NCBI GenBank assembly: GCA_009192285.1
Contig: WBVU01000003.1
Coordinates: 5,177,973-5,241,972, forward strand
Reading direction: 5' to 3'
DNA length: 64,000 nucleotides
Source: Morchella semilibera
Taxonomy: Eukaryota; Ascomycota; Pezizomycetes; Pezizales; Morchellaceae
In this document: positions 32,570-45,883 of the stretch, piece after piece
How positions within the stretch are numbered: position 1 is the first letter of the stretch
How the letters are laid out: each line of letters starts with the position of its first letter
Program-made: the position numbers and the translations under genes
The notes under the pieces: generated by a model
Databases searched by the model: none
What the model saw: the letters and a program-made list of their open reading frames with translations, nothing else
What the model was told of the DNA's origin: nothing

Positions 32570-35143
32570 AAAGTTTTTTTTCCCGAGATTTCCATACTTT
32601 GCTTTGATTATTTCGCGGTTTGTCTTGATGGAGTTATATTTGGCGTACATAGGAGTTTTTTTTTTTTTTAATTTATTAATGTCTTTCTTTCTTTGCTTGG
32701 TTTCCTTTTCATCACGTTTTTTTCCCGGGCCAGACGGATGGGTACGTACGTGCCGGGGCGGTCATAGAAAAGGAGGCACTATGTTGGTGCATCCACCTTC
32801 ACGCCCGGCGATGGATGGATGCAGTCCGTTTTTAGCATAATATCTGCTCAAAAATGAATAACAATACCGATACTCTGAGACCAAAACCTCGCTACCAAGT
32901 GACGAATGCGGTGAATTTTCGCTTATTTTGCTTTTATGGGGGAGACGTTGTGCCGGGTTCCCTGCGTAACGTCGGATAAGGTTTGCCTCAGCCGAATACG
33001 ATGAATCTGGGAGACTTTGTTGTCAAAGTAATAAGCTTTGGGGAGATCGGGATGAGAGATCGGGACGGTTCCAGTGCCCTGGATTGTTGAGTGTCAAGGG
33101 GTGGGTTCGTGAGAACCCTAGCCCTGATTATGGAGGATTGGGGCTAGATGCTACCGATATGTAAGGGGTGGTTTTGGGAGCCGGAGAAGTACGTGTTAGC
33201 TTATTACATGTATATTTTCAAAGGCAAAAGTGCCAACATCACGGCATGTACGTATATCAACACATTTGGTTACGATCTTTGGGATTTCTCCGTACGCCCC
33301 ATTCACCAGGCCTAGGACGGAGAAGTTTGAGGCCCAACCCATCAGGTTCTGGGCAAACCAAAGCATCTCCAGGGCATGATCGATCATCAAAGTGTACTGC
33401 TATATGACGCCTAAGTTCTTTGACGGGGAAAAAATTGCCTAGATAGTCTAGTGTAGCAAAAAGTACTGTTATCAATTTTTATGGAATTTAAGTTTGTGGA
33501 TCCCCGTTGTTGCTGACACTGTGTCTGAAGGGAAATGAGACACCATTGTATTAGAACATTCACTCTGCGGCTGCCGACCGAATATCTCTCTATCATGAAT
33601 TGGGGGGGGGGGGGTTGTGGATTATTTTTAGAGCTCTATATATCTATTTAATTGATATATGCCCGTTTCTGGTGTTGCCGAAGTATTCCCTAGGTGGTAT
33701 GTAGTTAATAAATAATACCTGCGGGTGTGTATGAGATGACAAATCTGTCTTCCCATGTGTTAGTGTATAATACTAAGGGCCCGTTCGGACCGGCTCGGAC
33801 TATATTGATGGATTATTCCAAAGTGTCGATTATCAATAAGTGGGTAAAATAATTCAAATAAGCAGAACTTGAGGATAATCTCATATATATCAGTACATCG
33901 CAATGTTGTGATTATCACAGTTGGGGGGCTCAGTGTCATTGAAGAGAATCACCTCTCGAGCTAATTATTTTCTCGGCAGATTATTTCAATAAGCAGAAGC
34001 TAGAGAATAGCGACCACTCACTCCCCCAAACACCCCTACCTATTACAATAATCCAAAACTCTATGATCCGTCGGATTATCGTTAATAATTGCGATTATCA
34101 GACTGTCCGAGTGGGCCCTAAGAGTCTCTATAGGATTCTCCATTGGAAACTTTTGTGGGGTGCAAGTGGTTGTTGGATCACCAGATGTCACTCGGTATTC
34201 ATTAAATTTGCGTTGGGTCATGAGATATCACTCGATATTACCAGGACAGGCTTTTTCAAGCGGTACATGTAGTTTGGTACGTAGCGGGGTTTTCATGTCG
34301 GGTTTTTGTATATAGAAATAGATCAAGGGGAATTGGGCATGCATCTGTGCAGCTCATAATAGTTATCTTAATCAAGGTCCGAAGTTAAAAAACTTGCGTT
34401 ACTACATATATTTCTTTCTACACTATTACAATAGATCCATCAACTATCGATCCGAGTACAAAATAGATACCCACACCAAGAAACCCCATCATGAATTCAC
34501 CCACTTTACAAGGATCCTGATCTGCCAGCAATCCACTGCCCTAACCCTATCTCGTGTCGGAGCCACCGTCGCACAAATGGTTACACGCAAGCGACGCTAC
34601 ATATGCGAGTTTCAGACCGAGCGGTGGGGTGCTGGGAAGAGTTGGTGAGTGATATATTAAAGGAACTTATTGTTATGGTAAGAGCGAAGAAGAGGGAGGT
34701 GGACGCGGTAAGGGTAGTTAAGGGTGGGAATGCGGTGAAGAATTGGTAAGGCTGATGAGGTGGGCAGGGGGTATTGTGGGGTATGAGTAAGATTAGGTGT
34801 GGTGCAATTAAAGTATTGAGCTGTCTAGCTAGTGGTGCCTCTGGATGAGAATATATCAAGTGTCAGCGCTCGGGGAGGTAAGGCAAAGGTGGGTCTTGAG
34901 GATGCTGTACAAACTTATTAATTGATTCTTGAAACTCGTGCCTAACTAAAACTACATAACGGAATCAAACTATCTCTAAGCACAGCGTGACTTACTCACT
35001 CTTTTATAATAACCTCACCCTGTTAATAACCCATAACTAGCCCGTGAATCCGAAAGGAGAAATGGTGAAGGGGGGGGGGGAACTGCATCAGTTTCCGCAA
35101 CATTAGACAACTATTCCAGCGAGTTGCCTAGTACTCCATGTAG
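32570..35143. other. intergenic with one Tourist-like MITE
   Basis: No gene is supported. It contains T-runs at 32658-32670, a G-run at 33602-33613 and the 342-bp inverted-repeat element at 33777-34118. Confidence 0.5.
33777..34118. mobile_element. Tourist-like (PIF/Harbinger) MITE, 342 bp
   Basis: The ends are inverted repeats GGGCCCGTTCGGAC and GGGCCCACTCGGAC (the right end read on the other strand). They are flanked by the 3-bp direct repeat TAA at 33774-33776 and 34119-34121. TAA/TTA duplication and a GGGCC-GTT-GG type end are the known hallmarks of PIF/Harbinger-derived Tourist MITEs. The interior is AT-rich and non-coding, with TAATCCGTCGGATTA-like and GATTATC motifs repeated in both orientations. 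Confidence 0.75.
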
Positions 35144-35659
35144 TCATAACCCATAACAACAAAATTCAGTCCCAAACAACCCAATCTGCCGTAGGGCCAA
35201 CTCATAATGTCTCTCCCCTCTCTCATCATCATCCTCAGAACTCTCTCCACCCATATCCATCTCTCCTAGAAATGCTAACTTTCCCAGATACTCTGCCATC
35301 CTCTCCAGCCCGGGTTCAATATCCTCCAACCGCCTCTCCACCCAACCATCCCGCACAATCGCATTCCATCTCTGCAGCTGTGCATACTCGTCCTGAACTA
35401 TATCTAGAAGCTTAAATAACGGCATGATTTTATCTATAGTTTCTTCGCTGCGACCAGCGCGCACTTTGTCAATGATATTATCCAGCGCCTCCATGAGATC
35501 GTTGGTGTTGATCAAGAGATCGACTATGCTTGGTAGGAAGGCCCGCGTCTCTTGGAGGGAAAGCTTCTCTCTCGGTTCGCCCGTAATAGATGGGGTATCA
35601 AGAGGTCTGGGTATGGTGTTTTGCGTTGTCTCGTTCATTGTTGGCAAACCCTGTACCAT
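35144..35659 (-). CDS. hypothetical protein, 171 aa
   Basis: A single minus-strand frame of 171 codons with an ATG at 35659. I do not recognise it. The N-terminus is polar; residues about 35-125 look helical and amphipathic with many Leu/Ile and charged residues (LQETRAFLPSIVDLLINTND, LMEALDNIIDKVRAG, RLEDIEPGLERMAEYL), possibly a helical bundle. An acidic patch (GGESSEDDDERGE) precedes the C-terminus. There is no signal peptide or membrane segment. The coherent amphipathic pattern makes a real protein more likely than a chance frame. Confidence 0.5.
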   Translation of the reverse strand: MVQGLPTMNETTQNTIPRPLDTPSITGEPREKLSLQETRAFLPSIVDLLINTNDLMEALDNIIDKVRAGRSEETIDKIMPLFKLLDIVQDEYAQLQRWNAIVRDGWVERRLEDIEPGLERMAEYLGKLAFLGEMDMGGESSEDDDERGERHYELALRQIGLFGTEFCCYGL

Positions 35660-36987
35660 AATGGGGCCAAAGAATGTTTGGTTGCTGATGGGAATTGTGT
35701 GATATATGGATAGGAAAAGATATTCCTGTGGGTTAGACGTGTCTTTGATCTTTGGGAGTGATAATAGAGAGCGTAAAAGGAGATAATGGACTGAATACCC
35801 TATGAGCTAGATTTAAAACGCACTTCTCTAACTCAGTAGACAACCACAGATATAATGGGTGTGCGATACATGTACAGCCGAGCTCCTCTGATAATGGCAG
35901 GAGGGGAGGGTCGGCGTATGATGAATTAAATGGGCTCGCGAACCGCCTGATACCACGAAACCGTTCGATGTTAATATTATAATGATAATTTGACTCTTAG
36001 TAGCTTCGTCGAATAGAAGCGGGCAAACGACTGGATTCAATGAATATAATCGAACTCTCCGCCCCGAGCCAAAGTACTAGTACCAGCTAGACAGTGAAGA
36101 CATTGGATATAATACAAATCACTTCTGTACGGAAAGCCTTCACCGGTCCCATGTTCAGACGTAGCTTGATGACTTGTCGGGATTATTACCTGAGTGACCT
36201 ACTGCGATCGCTTCCATGACCCACGGAAGAAGAAGAGTCAATAAGAGGCCAAAAATTAGAGCTGTAGAACAGAATCTACTAATAGCTTCGCGCGTGTTTG
36301 CACAGGAATTAAAACTGATGCGGGCTGTACGGTGAGGATTTGGAGTAAACCAGGTGCCTTTATTTATAAGAACTTAAACTAAAGGAGAGTTCCAATATGA
36401 GGATATGTCTAGCTACGTATACTGGAATCGAATTTCCGTTTAAAGAGTGGAGAGCACAAAAGATACAGATACATGTGGTATCCGAGTGGTCAGGCTTCCG
36501 TGGTTTTAAGAAAGAAAACGCTATGTAGACATGACGTAAAACGCAGAAAGGGAAAGAAATCCACATTGATGGGGTTTTTGTGATTTCCATAATTATATGG
36601 GTGTACATGCATCATGTACGTATAACATGTGGGGTTATTGACTTAATAACAAAAAGGTGTAAATGTGCTACAGTAGTACGTAAGTAACTCGGCAAGAATA
36701 CACTGTTTAACTCGGTACTGGCCACTAAACTGCTTTTTCATGCGTAACAGCATGACCACAAAGAATATATGTAGTATTACAATATCATGTAATACTGATT
36801 GTCAGGTTCATGACATACATACTTATATACATAGGCAAGTACATAAGTACTTATAGGTACAAAGAAGAGTTAACAGAAATATAGAAATAAAGAGTTACCG
36901 GGCTCTATAGACGTAGCTCTACTACATCCATACTTCCAGCCCATAAATAAGAGAAGAAACTTCAGCCAGACATAAATAGTATCACGG
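35660..36987. other. intergenic
   Basis: No gene is supported. The sequence is AT-rich with repeated TACATAnnTACTTATA-like strings near 36820-36860. Confidence 0.5.
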
Positions 36988-38613
36988 TCAAAAACCTTGT
37001 TGCCGCTTCCACTTTTCCCTCCAACCCTTAAACCACGGGCTATCCTCCAATGTCGTGACCTCCCAATCCTTATCAATCAACCCCTCCTTCACTTGCTCCT
37101 CGCTCCATTTATCTAATGCTGGTAATAAAACATGCTCCAAATGCCACTGATTCTTGTAATCCATCAGATTTCTCTTTCCTTCCCTCAGAACCTTCGCCGC
37201 AATCTGCGGGATTCCTGGTTCATCTCTTAGTTCGGATACTGGAGTGAAAATCGCTTTAAAGTTAAAGGCAATCGCGCCCGACAATGGGAGTCTCCGCAGG
37301 GTCTGCCAATCGACGCGAAGGCTTATTTCGTCGAGAGTTAGCGCTGGGTCTTGTGACAGTTTATGAAGCCCGTGATTGTCGCCGGGTGGTGCAAATAATG
37401 GCTTTCCAAACTCAAAACCCCATGAACCACGTTGGATAGGCGCACTGGGGGGTAACTTAGTGAAGAATCTATATTCTTTAGTCCCAAAATTCCATGAATT
37501 CGACAGAAGAATGGTAGTTACCGGTCTAGCGATAGCTTGAGCTTCTCTTTAAAATCAGGAACAGGCGAATGGATCTCTGCCAACGTCATTCCCAACTTGG
37601 TTCCTAATGTCCACCCGATAGCACTACAGATAACACCTGCACAAAACCTATACTGTCCCGCTGATTTGGGGTCCGGAATCGTTATTGCAAAGTCCTCTGG
37701 AACGTTCTCAAGGAGGACTATGAGTGGGTGCATTTCATTGAGAGAAAACCTCTTATCTAAAATCTTGTTGATGAAGAGGTCTGGGCCCTTCCCTGAAGTT
37801 GTCCTGACGAGGGAGAAGTGCTGAGGATAACGGGCGACCAGAAATTGAAGGGCCATTTCCATCACTTCCTTACAGGCTGCCTCTGATCCAGGAAGGCTAT
37901 CTAGAATAGTCTTTCCGTGAAGTGCAAACAGCTCTTTTCGTTGTCGAATACGCTCAGTATAGGTATTCTCAAGCTCGAGCCACCAGTCAGGTTCCATTTT
38001 CCAAAATGCTAACCTAGTGTATTAGTACTGTATCAAAGGGGGGGGGAGGTTTTAATTGTTAATTATAAATGAACAGTGGCCATTACATACCCATAGTTTG
38101 ATGATATGTCCATCGAAAAGGTCTGTAGGGTCGGGGTAAAGCCTTCTCAATATTGAACTCAGTATACACATGTGGTAGTCTTACTCCGCTCAACGCAGCG
38201 TAATCCGGGAAATCTCCAAAGGATTCGATTTCCTCTTGTGTTCGATTAGTTATTGGTAACTCCCCTAGAGATGTACTGGAGAGTGGGGTATTTGTCGAAG
38301 GCGATGCGATAGATCCACGTCGTGAAGGCAAAAAATCTGTTATCAACTTTGCCGTCGATGGTTTCCGCTGATCTAAAGTATTCTGCTGGAGGTATGGATT
38401 CTGCTGAAGGGATGCGCTGGTTATGACAGCATGTTTGGTGTACTTCCCCGCACCGAGATGTGTGGGACTGGTGCTTGGGGGTCCCAAAAAATTACCTTCC
38501 TCAATAGCGGCTTGCCGATTTCCATTCTTCTGGTATTCGGATGAAAGTACAGACCAAACTACAAAAGAGAGGACCATTAAGGCCGCAAGATAGAGAGGTA
38601 ATACATCAAGCAT
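36988..38613 (-). CDS. heme-dependent oxidative N-demethylase-like (DUF3445/HRQ family) membrane-anchored protein
   Basis: Belongs to the DUF3445 family (HRQ proteins in fungi), whose bacterial members are heme-dependent oxidative N-demethylases; the fungal substrate is unknown. Minus-strand exons 38613-38091, 38008-37522 and 37468-36988 give 496 aa. An N-terminal hydrophobic helix (LPLYLAALMVLSFVVWSVL, about residues 4-22) suggests a membrane anchor, followed by a Ser/Pro-rich linker. The conserved domain starts near FNIEKALPRPYRPFRWTYHQ and continues through MEPDWWLELENTY, HPLIVLLENVPEDFAI and WTLGTKLGMTLAEIHSPVPD. It ends with GSWGFEFGKPLFAPPGDN and LRVDWQTLRRLPLSGAIAF, which are typical of the family. 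The three junctions (82- and 53-bp introns) are supported by frame and family sequence. The frame is open upstream to 38667, but without an ATG, so I start at 38613. Confidence 0.82.
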
Positions 38614-41443
38614 TGTATAGAATCCAATAGGTGGACTTTTTCTTGAGTTGAGAGGGAGTAAAAACAACGTTGACGGTCAACGAGATCGGCGGTCAAATAT
38701 CCAGGGTTGAGGTGGAAGGTCTAAATTATAAATACTATTTCTGTGTACTCATAATCAAAGGTACAATTAATACGCAATTCTATTTAACAATTCATAGAGA
38801 AAATTTGGGTTACCTCGTTTTTAAATCTCATCCCTGATCTCCGCGGAACATTTCGATATATGTGTAGAGTGGAGGGAAGAGATTCTGTAAGAGCAAGGCT
38901 GTAATCTGCGGGACCTGCATTCTTTAAATCTAAAAGGATCCCGTGTACCCGCCTTAATATATGCGTGTCATGCTCTACTGTCAATCGCTCTATCCTAATA
39001 TAGTGAAATTATCCAGTTATTTGAACTTTTCACGCTAGAACACATGTAGAGTATATGTCCTGTAATTATATTGTAGCCAGTGAAATCTCGAGCTGAAGAA
39101 TGCAATCGAGGGTGACACAGTTGCACGTGCTATGATGAGATAGTCATACATGTAGAAGTACAGCCGTACATACATATGGTATGGTGCTTGCATATAGAAC
39201 AGAGAGAGATCTACATCTACGTTAGCTTGTCGGAGAGCAGAGAATTTCCTAGATAGGTGATGGTAGTTTACACCACATTCCATGTATATTCTCGCTTCCT
39301 CTCCCTCCACCTGCTGCTGCTGCCGTCTATAAGGGACTTCAACGACGCCGGTGGTCCGCAAAACACATAGGGGAAGCAAAGGAAATCCTAGACGAACGCA
39401 CGAGAGAGAATTACCGATATACTTGTCACTTTCCAGATTTCTGGCACATGGGTTTCATTTCCCTATTCAAAAGCCCTCTTGCTATTCGCCCTGACTGTCT
39501 CAACTTAGATCATCGCCATCGGGACTCGGATCTACCTTGATAAGCGGGGAAATGCCTCGAAAGACCCGAGGATTTTATTTCCCCATTTGGAAAGTAGCTC
39601 CCTGACCCGTGAGCTTTTCCGCATCAAGATAGGGAAGACGAACCGCCTATTAAACTGGGGAAAGCACATCACCAGCTCATGCCTCAAGAACCTGAAATTC
39701 CAAGCTGCACAATTGGATTTGTGCTGTCGATAAGAAACTGGCGTTGATAACACACCGGACTTGGCTTCAAACATACATATAAACATACCGGCGATTATCG
39801 CAAGGTAACCATGATAGGAAACACGAGATGAAACGGTTGAAGTTTAAATCCAATCATTCGCCGGTCGATGGTGTCATCTGAGTCCCCTTGACATTGATGT
39901 TTTATTCACGTATACAAGAAATTGTGCTTACCTGTAGTAGAGTTTTCTAATATACGAGGGAGCCTAATTTAAGTCAGAAGTAGTGATAGAAGGTTGAAAT
40001 AAGATATATGGGCCTACCCAACCTGTCGGAGCGTTGTCCTAATACCTGCCCCAGCTCATAAGATCGCACAAGCCACACTTTGTTCGGACGTCCAGGCGAA
40101 TATAAATTTTTTTCACGCAGTCATTTGACTCCCATCGTCCCTAATGCGGAACTATAACTACATGTATTTTTATTCTTTCTTCAAGTACTTATCTATGTAT
40201 TTGACCGTCTTCCAGATATTAGCAGTTTGAGGGGGTAAGGTAACGGTAACCGGACGACAACCAGGCCCGGTCCACGTGGCCCTCCCCGTTAACTTCGTCT
40301 GTCTCTAGCTCTGTTAACTGTTGCCATATCATTTGAGTTTTTTTGATTATATTAAATCTTGATTGGTAAATTATAAATCTCTGTGATCATGTGATTGACC
40401 GAGTTGCTGCCACTTATGTGGTGAAATCTGGGTTGTAATTGTCTTTGGTTATTTCCGAGACGTCAAAAAGTACATGGCAGTTCGACAGATGATCTTGTGG
40501 TCTGGGTCTTTGATTTTTAATATCCGAAGAGGAAATTGAACCCGGGGCAGCGCAAACCAATCCGCTTTCACTGCCAGACACTACATAAGTATGTAACTGT
40601 GTAGCAACCATCCACCAATGGAGCTGACGTCCGAAGAGTACAAAGACCAGCCTATGGTCTAGATTAGGATTAATCCGACAACATGCTTAAAATCATGCAT
40701 TTATAGGACTGATATTGGAGGTGCGGCTCAAGACGGCGCCCGACCCCCGAGAGTGACTGTTCCGTGTATCTCCCGGCTATAAGACGTAAGAGCCCTTGGG
40801 GGTTGACATTTAGAACTTATAAAGCTTATTTTTAACGAAGGTTTAGTATTGGTAAATACTTCTTAGTCGCTTGTATAGCACCCGAACGCCAGTGAGGAAG
40901 GATATCCAAAAGATTAGATACTTATTTAGCTAACCATTAATAGGAACGTGAGTTTTTGGGTAGCTTTGGGAACCCTAAGATTAGGTACTGTATCTGCGAA
41001 CCAGCACGATTTAGTTGTATTTCTATTAGAATAAAAAGCTCAATAGGGTGGACTCGAATACCCAGGATGATATATACTACATACTTTGTACTGCATGGAG
41101 ACATATGCCGGTATGTATGTAGTATAACCTGAATCCCTAGACGTAGATTTAGTTGGACTTGCTGCTGCGTATTATTTTTTTTAAAAAAGCTACCCTGTTG
41201 CTTCGCGATCGGGTTTAATTCTTGAGATGCGGGCCGACCGAGTGATTAAATATGAACCACCAAGTACTTAATATGAGTGATAGGTTATAATATGGAGCGA
41301 AAAAGGATGTTGCGTTAGGTTTCGATATTGTTTGCAACTTTATGTGGGGGCTGACTAATCTAGACGCCCCACTTCCCGGTCTGAGCTCATAACCAGTTTT
41401 AGATCCATCCGTGAAGGCACACAACCCAGAATAACCAAGCGGA
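38614..41443. other. intergenic
   Basis: No supported gene in 2.8 kb. Short frames at 39035-39379 and 39532-39786 (minus) resemble nothing. A B-box-like string (GGGTTCAATTTCC, minus strand near 40530) may belong to a tRNA-derived repeat, but no A box fits at the right distance. Confidence 0.45.
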
Positions 41444-43219
41444 ATGGCCACTCCTACTTTTAACGAACTCTGCGAACATCTCGCTGAGCTTCTCAGTAAT
41501 CCTTCAACAAGCACACTTAACGTTCGCCTCCTTGAGACATTCACTGCTCAACTCCCTGGTCAGCCATAAGCTCCTCCACCTTACTTTTCTGCAACAGTGC
41601 TAACAAGTCCGATAGAGCAACCTACGCCCCATCTCACTGGGACTCTTGTCCCACTCCTCGCAAAAGTTCTCGTAGTTGTCAATGAGGACCCCACGCCCAT
41701 AACCACGCTCCTCCAGAATCTGCTCACCACGATAACCTTCACAGAGCTTCTGGCCTTCGCCTCACAACCGCAGACTCTTCAACTACTCTCAGCAGCCTCC
41801 CCAGCGGCGCGAATACTCGGTCTCTCGATTCTAGAGAAAGCGGCGGCAGCCCCATCTGAAGTTGGGATCATTGCAAGCTGGCCAGATGTCGTACAGAAGC
41901 TCCTCGAGGTATTGCTTTGTGATTCTGACACAGGTGTTGCGTCTCGGGCAGCAGATGTTCTTATTAAGCTGTTAGCAGCAGACTTAGGCGTTGGGCTGCT
42001 ATGGCGAAGGGTCCAGGAGGATGAGGGTGTGTACGAAACGTTCTTCCGTCTGTGCTCGTGGAAGGGAGAGCAGCTTCCAGGGGGGAAAAAATCAAAGACA
42101 GAAGCGCAAGGGCGGCTCCTACAAGTAGTTGCGAGAATGACAACGCTCGATTTCAACGCTGTATCAACCTCACCACTCCCGGCGATTGATGCTAAGTACG
42201 TACAATCAGAGGAAGCTAGTGGGGGACTGCTAGACTTTGCCGCGCGGTGGGCCGTAGACGCAGATGGTGATGTTATGATGCACATGGTACTCCTCGATTT
42301 TTACTCGTCACTATTACAGTCAACGAAGGCACTTGACTATCTTGAGACGTCTGGCCTACATAGCTCCACCGCAGGCCGCTATATCGCTCCCGCAGCGTAC
42401 TCGGACGACACAATCGACCAGCAACTGCTCGAGTCAAAAGCGGCTGAATACCTCGCGACATATGCCCGCCTACATCCAACGCAGCTTCTTGACTCCCCAG
42501 CGCCCAGGATCCCTGACGGGAGGAACCCAAAGCGGCGACGCATGTCGCTGGGTACTGGTCCACCACCACCGGCGAAGACGCTCGTCGATGTCACACTGGA
42601 ACGCATTGGGCAAACTCTGAAAGACACCCCTCAGCATCCGCATACACCGTCTTTGGAGATCCTGGCAGAAATGCCGCCTTCTGTGCTAGTAACGGACGCT
42701 GCAAAACAAATTGTGTCAATGATTCCCCTTTCGCCACCCCAAACGGCGTATATTGACACCTTGACGTCTGTAATGACAAAGCAGGGTAGTAGTGGTGAAG
42801 TTTATGACAGCTACCATGCTGCTCATCCAGACATGTGGCAGAAGATCGGTAGCTATGTGTCTGCGCTGGCTCTTAGAGATGTGGTGTTGGCATGCATGAA
42901 CTTTATCGAGAAGTTACTAGTGGTACAGAATTCCACAGGCTCGTACTGGGGCGCCAAGGAGGTAGTGGATGCACCGGGCGTGATGGTATTCTTGATTACG
43001 CCACCGCAGAGATTTTCTGGAGCGAGGGATCCAATGAGCACTGCTTTTGTTGTGGCTACAAGGAAGCTGGAAATTCTGGAGACGGTGCTGCGGGTGATTA
43101 ATAGAGCTGGTGATGAGATCCCGGGTGGGGAGGGATGGAAGGTTGTGGTGCAGGAGAGATTGAACGTTGGGCTGTGGGGGAATAGCACTGGCGGGGAGGT
43201 GGCCACTATGGAAATGTAA
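41444..43219 (+). CDS. HSM3/PSMD5-like proteasome assembly chaperone (candidate)
   Basis: Probable armadillo/HEAT-type helical-repeat protein like HSM3 (yeast) and PSMD5/S5b (human), which chaperone the base of the 26S proteasome by binding Rpt1. Exons 41444-41558 and 41616-43219 give 572 aa. The first exon encodes an amphipathic start (MATPTFNELCEHLAELLSN). Helical repeats follow (TGTLVPLLAKVLVVVNED, TTLLQNLLTTITFTELLAF, AARILGLSILEKAA, ASRAADVLIKLLAADLGVGL). A disordered Lys/Arg/Pro stretch (PDGRNPKRRRMSLGTGPPP) lies near residue 325. The C-terminal ITPPQRFSG segment resembles the Pro-rich end of PSMD5. The 57-bp intron has a weak donor (GTCAGC) but an ideal TGCTAAC branch site 12 nt before its TAG. 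An unspliced reading would start at 41597 only at a non-optimal ATG. The family assignment is by overall pattern and remains tentative. Confidence 0.6.
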
Positions 43220-45883
43220 AGATTTCTAGAAAAAGAGCCTCACCCCTCTATTGTCCTTAATGCCTTTTTTTCCCGGTAGTATAGGGACATTCCCCCTACC
43301 CCATATCTCAGGGTTTACCACATGGATACCCGATTGAGATAACCAGTTGGCAAAAAAATCTTTTATTATGGTGCTCTCCTTACAATATCGAATTTTCAAT
43401 GATATGAGTTTGTGTCATGAGACCTATTAATGTGGCACCAAAGCTCAAGATATACGGCGTGTGTTTCACGGGTAAATACATTTATGAATAAATCTCACAA
43501 CATGAATTTGTTCCAAAGGGTACACTCATCAAACAGAAACCCCGGACCCACAATTGATTTACAAGTACAGGATTGGGAAGCAGAGGTCTATGCGGCGAAA
43601 CAAACATTGTTAATCCTCCAAGAAATTTCGTCATCACCGTTTCCCACGTGTCCAGCAGGCTGCGGGTTGAAAATAGGAAGGGTGGGAGGCGGATAGAGTG
43701 TCGCTATCGTATCACTGGCTTGGTGTAATGCGAGCTTTGTCTACTGAAGATGTAGTCTCTTTATTATTATCGACGAAGGTCTTTTATACCACATTTTCTG
43801 AAGAAATGGACTTGGGTACCACTAACGACACTTTTGATACGTTCTACTACTCAAACACCTATAGTGACGTGTAGTGTTTCCTGTAACTCCAACATTCCCT
43901 GTTTCTTGTGCCGCAGTTACCATGATAAGTCTCATCAATAAACCTTTGACAGGGGACAGTTATTTCAACTATACAAGACCTATTTACAGATTTTATATCT
44001 CCTATCCTGGCAGCAAGAGCTGGAGAAAACTACTTGCCATCATCTAGTACACATGTATTGATAGCATGTGGGTCCGTAATTATTCAATGGAATACGAGTC
44101 AATTGAAAAGTAGTTGTGGTAATCGAGTCGTAACATACCAAGATCCAGATCTGTGCTATAAAAGACCTTTGTCGTTATATTCAAGGTTATTATCATGGAA
44201 AAAGTCGTCTAGTTTGGCACTTATGTGGAGAGGATAAGTCACTTTACAGAAAAGTTGATTACCTCCTGTCTGGTAATTTAAGTTAAGTTGACTGAATATG
44301 GCTGGGTTGGAAGTGATATCGCTGCAACAGAAACAAAAGCAGCATCGGGGCTACTCTCTTATCTCAATCGATTTATAATTTATTAGTCTTGAATGAAAAA
44401 TCCACTGAACCAAGTGTGTTGCCAAACGGTCACCTCGTTGCCAAACGGGCCTAAGATGACACGGTTCTCCTTAGACGTGGTGTATGTACAATACGTATAC
44501 GTATAATACTGCATGGTCCAAAATGACATTTTAATATGATATATACAGAGTGACACACTTCGCCCTAGTCTCGTTCCCAGCCCATACTGTAACAGATAAG
44601 CTTTGGGATGGAATATTGCGTTCTACAGTAGGGTCTGGAGCAATACCTTTTCGGAGAAAGTCCGGGTTTCTAGATAACCCCCAAATAATCCCACCGGACT
44701 CCTTTTGGTGGAGAATCCGGAGCTTTTGGGAGTTTGGGGGGGGGACTTTTGAAGGACTGGTACAAACTTTTTGGGTAAGCACGCTAGGCTCTTCCGGTTT
44801 GTGAAAATCCTACCCCTGTATTTTCAACCACAAGTCAACCTCCACGCTGCACGCATAGACGGTTCAACCTCTGCGTCACACGAGCGTTTTGGCCTGTACG
44901 CATTGGGAAGACGGGAAAGCAAGGATGAAGGATTAAGGGGGATTTAGTATGGATGGAGTGGGCTAGTAAGAGACGAGTGAAGCTAAAGAAGGGGCCAGAA
45001 ACTAAAGACTACTTCCTGGGGTTATTAGTTTATTGCGAGCCTGGGAAAATATATCCTGGCTGTAATAATTGTGGCAAGGTCTATATAGACCACTCTTGTA
45101 CTATGTCATTACTACTTTTTTGCCGAGGTGATTATTGTTATAAAAGGGCTACTAAATTTGTATTATAAAATAAGACATTACAAGAATTTATTCTGCTACC
45201 ATAGTCAACAATTAATGAGCTAAACAAAAAAAAATTCCGAACATTGTTGTAGAGAAAGCGATCGAGTGAGCGGCTGTGATTCGCAGCGTGCATCATAATA
45301 TAACATGAGTAATCGAACCCCCACAAAACTCTCACCACCTCCTACCCGATCCACAAAACCCTGCCTGCATATACCGTCCATTCCCCCCCCCCTACCTCTT
45401 TAACCCCACGGTCTAGCCAGATAGCCGAGTGGGCATTCTGATTACTTTGGCGCCGCGCCGCTCACTTGGAGATCTATTCCCTAGTATGTGGATAATACTC
45501 GAACTCCTAAGATTAAAGCAAAGAAGCGGGAAGAGAGTGATTAATTTTGGGGAGGAGTAAGGAAAAACATCGATCCACAACCCGTAGGCGCGATCCGCAA
45601 TTCTCGGGTACCTAGAATACCGAGTGCCCCTACTCCACGTAGGGTAGCACTATACTTCCCGGATTTTCGGGCTGCGGGATCAGCCTTAAGCTGTCACCGA
45701 TAGGGCTCGTTTGGTTTGAAAGGCTTGAAGGCTAGGCAGGCACATCCGGGAAATATCTACCGTTTGTATAATGTACCTCGCTTTTCTAGGCCGGGGTACT
45801 TTATCTCGGACAAGACTTTTTAATTGTCACATGCTGCTAGAGATGGGTAAATTGTAAAAACTTAATCAATAGTAGTACTCATA

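Noticed and set aside
45415-45515. possible tRNA (TAGCCGAGTGG A box)
   Set aside because: No acceptor-stem pairing and only a poor B box (TACTCGAACTCC); perhaps a fragment of a tRNA-derived repeat.
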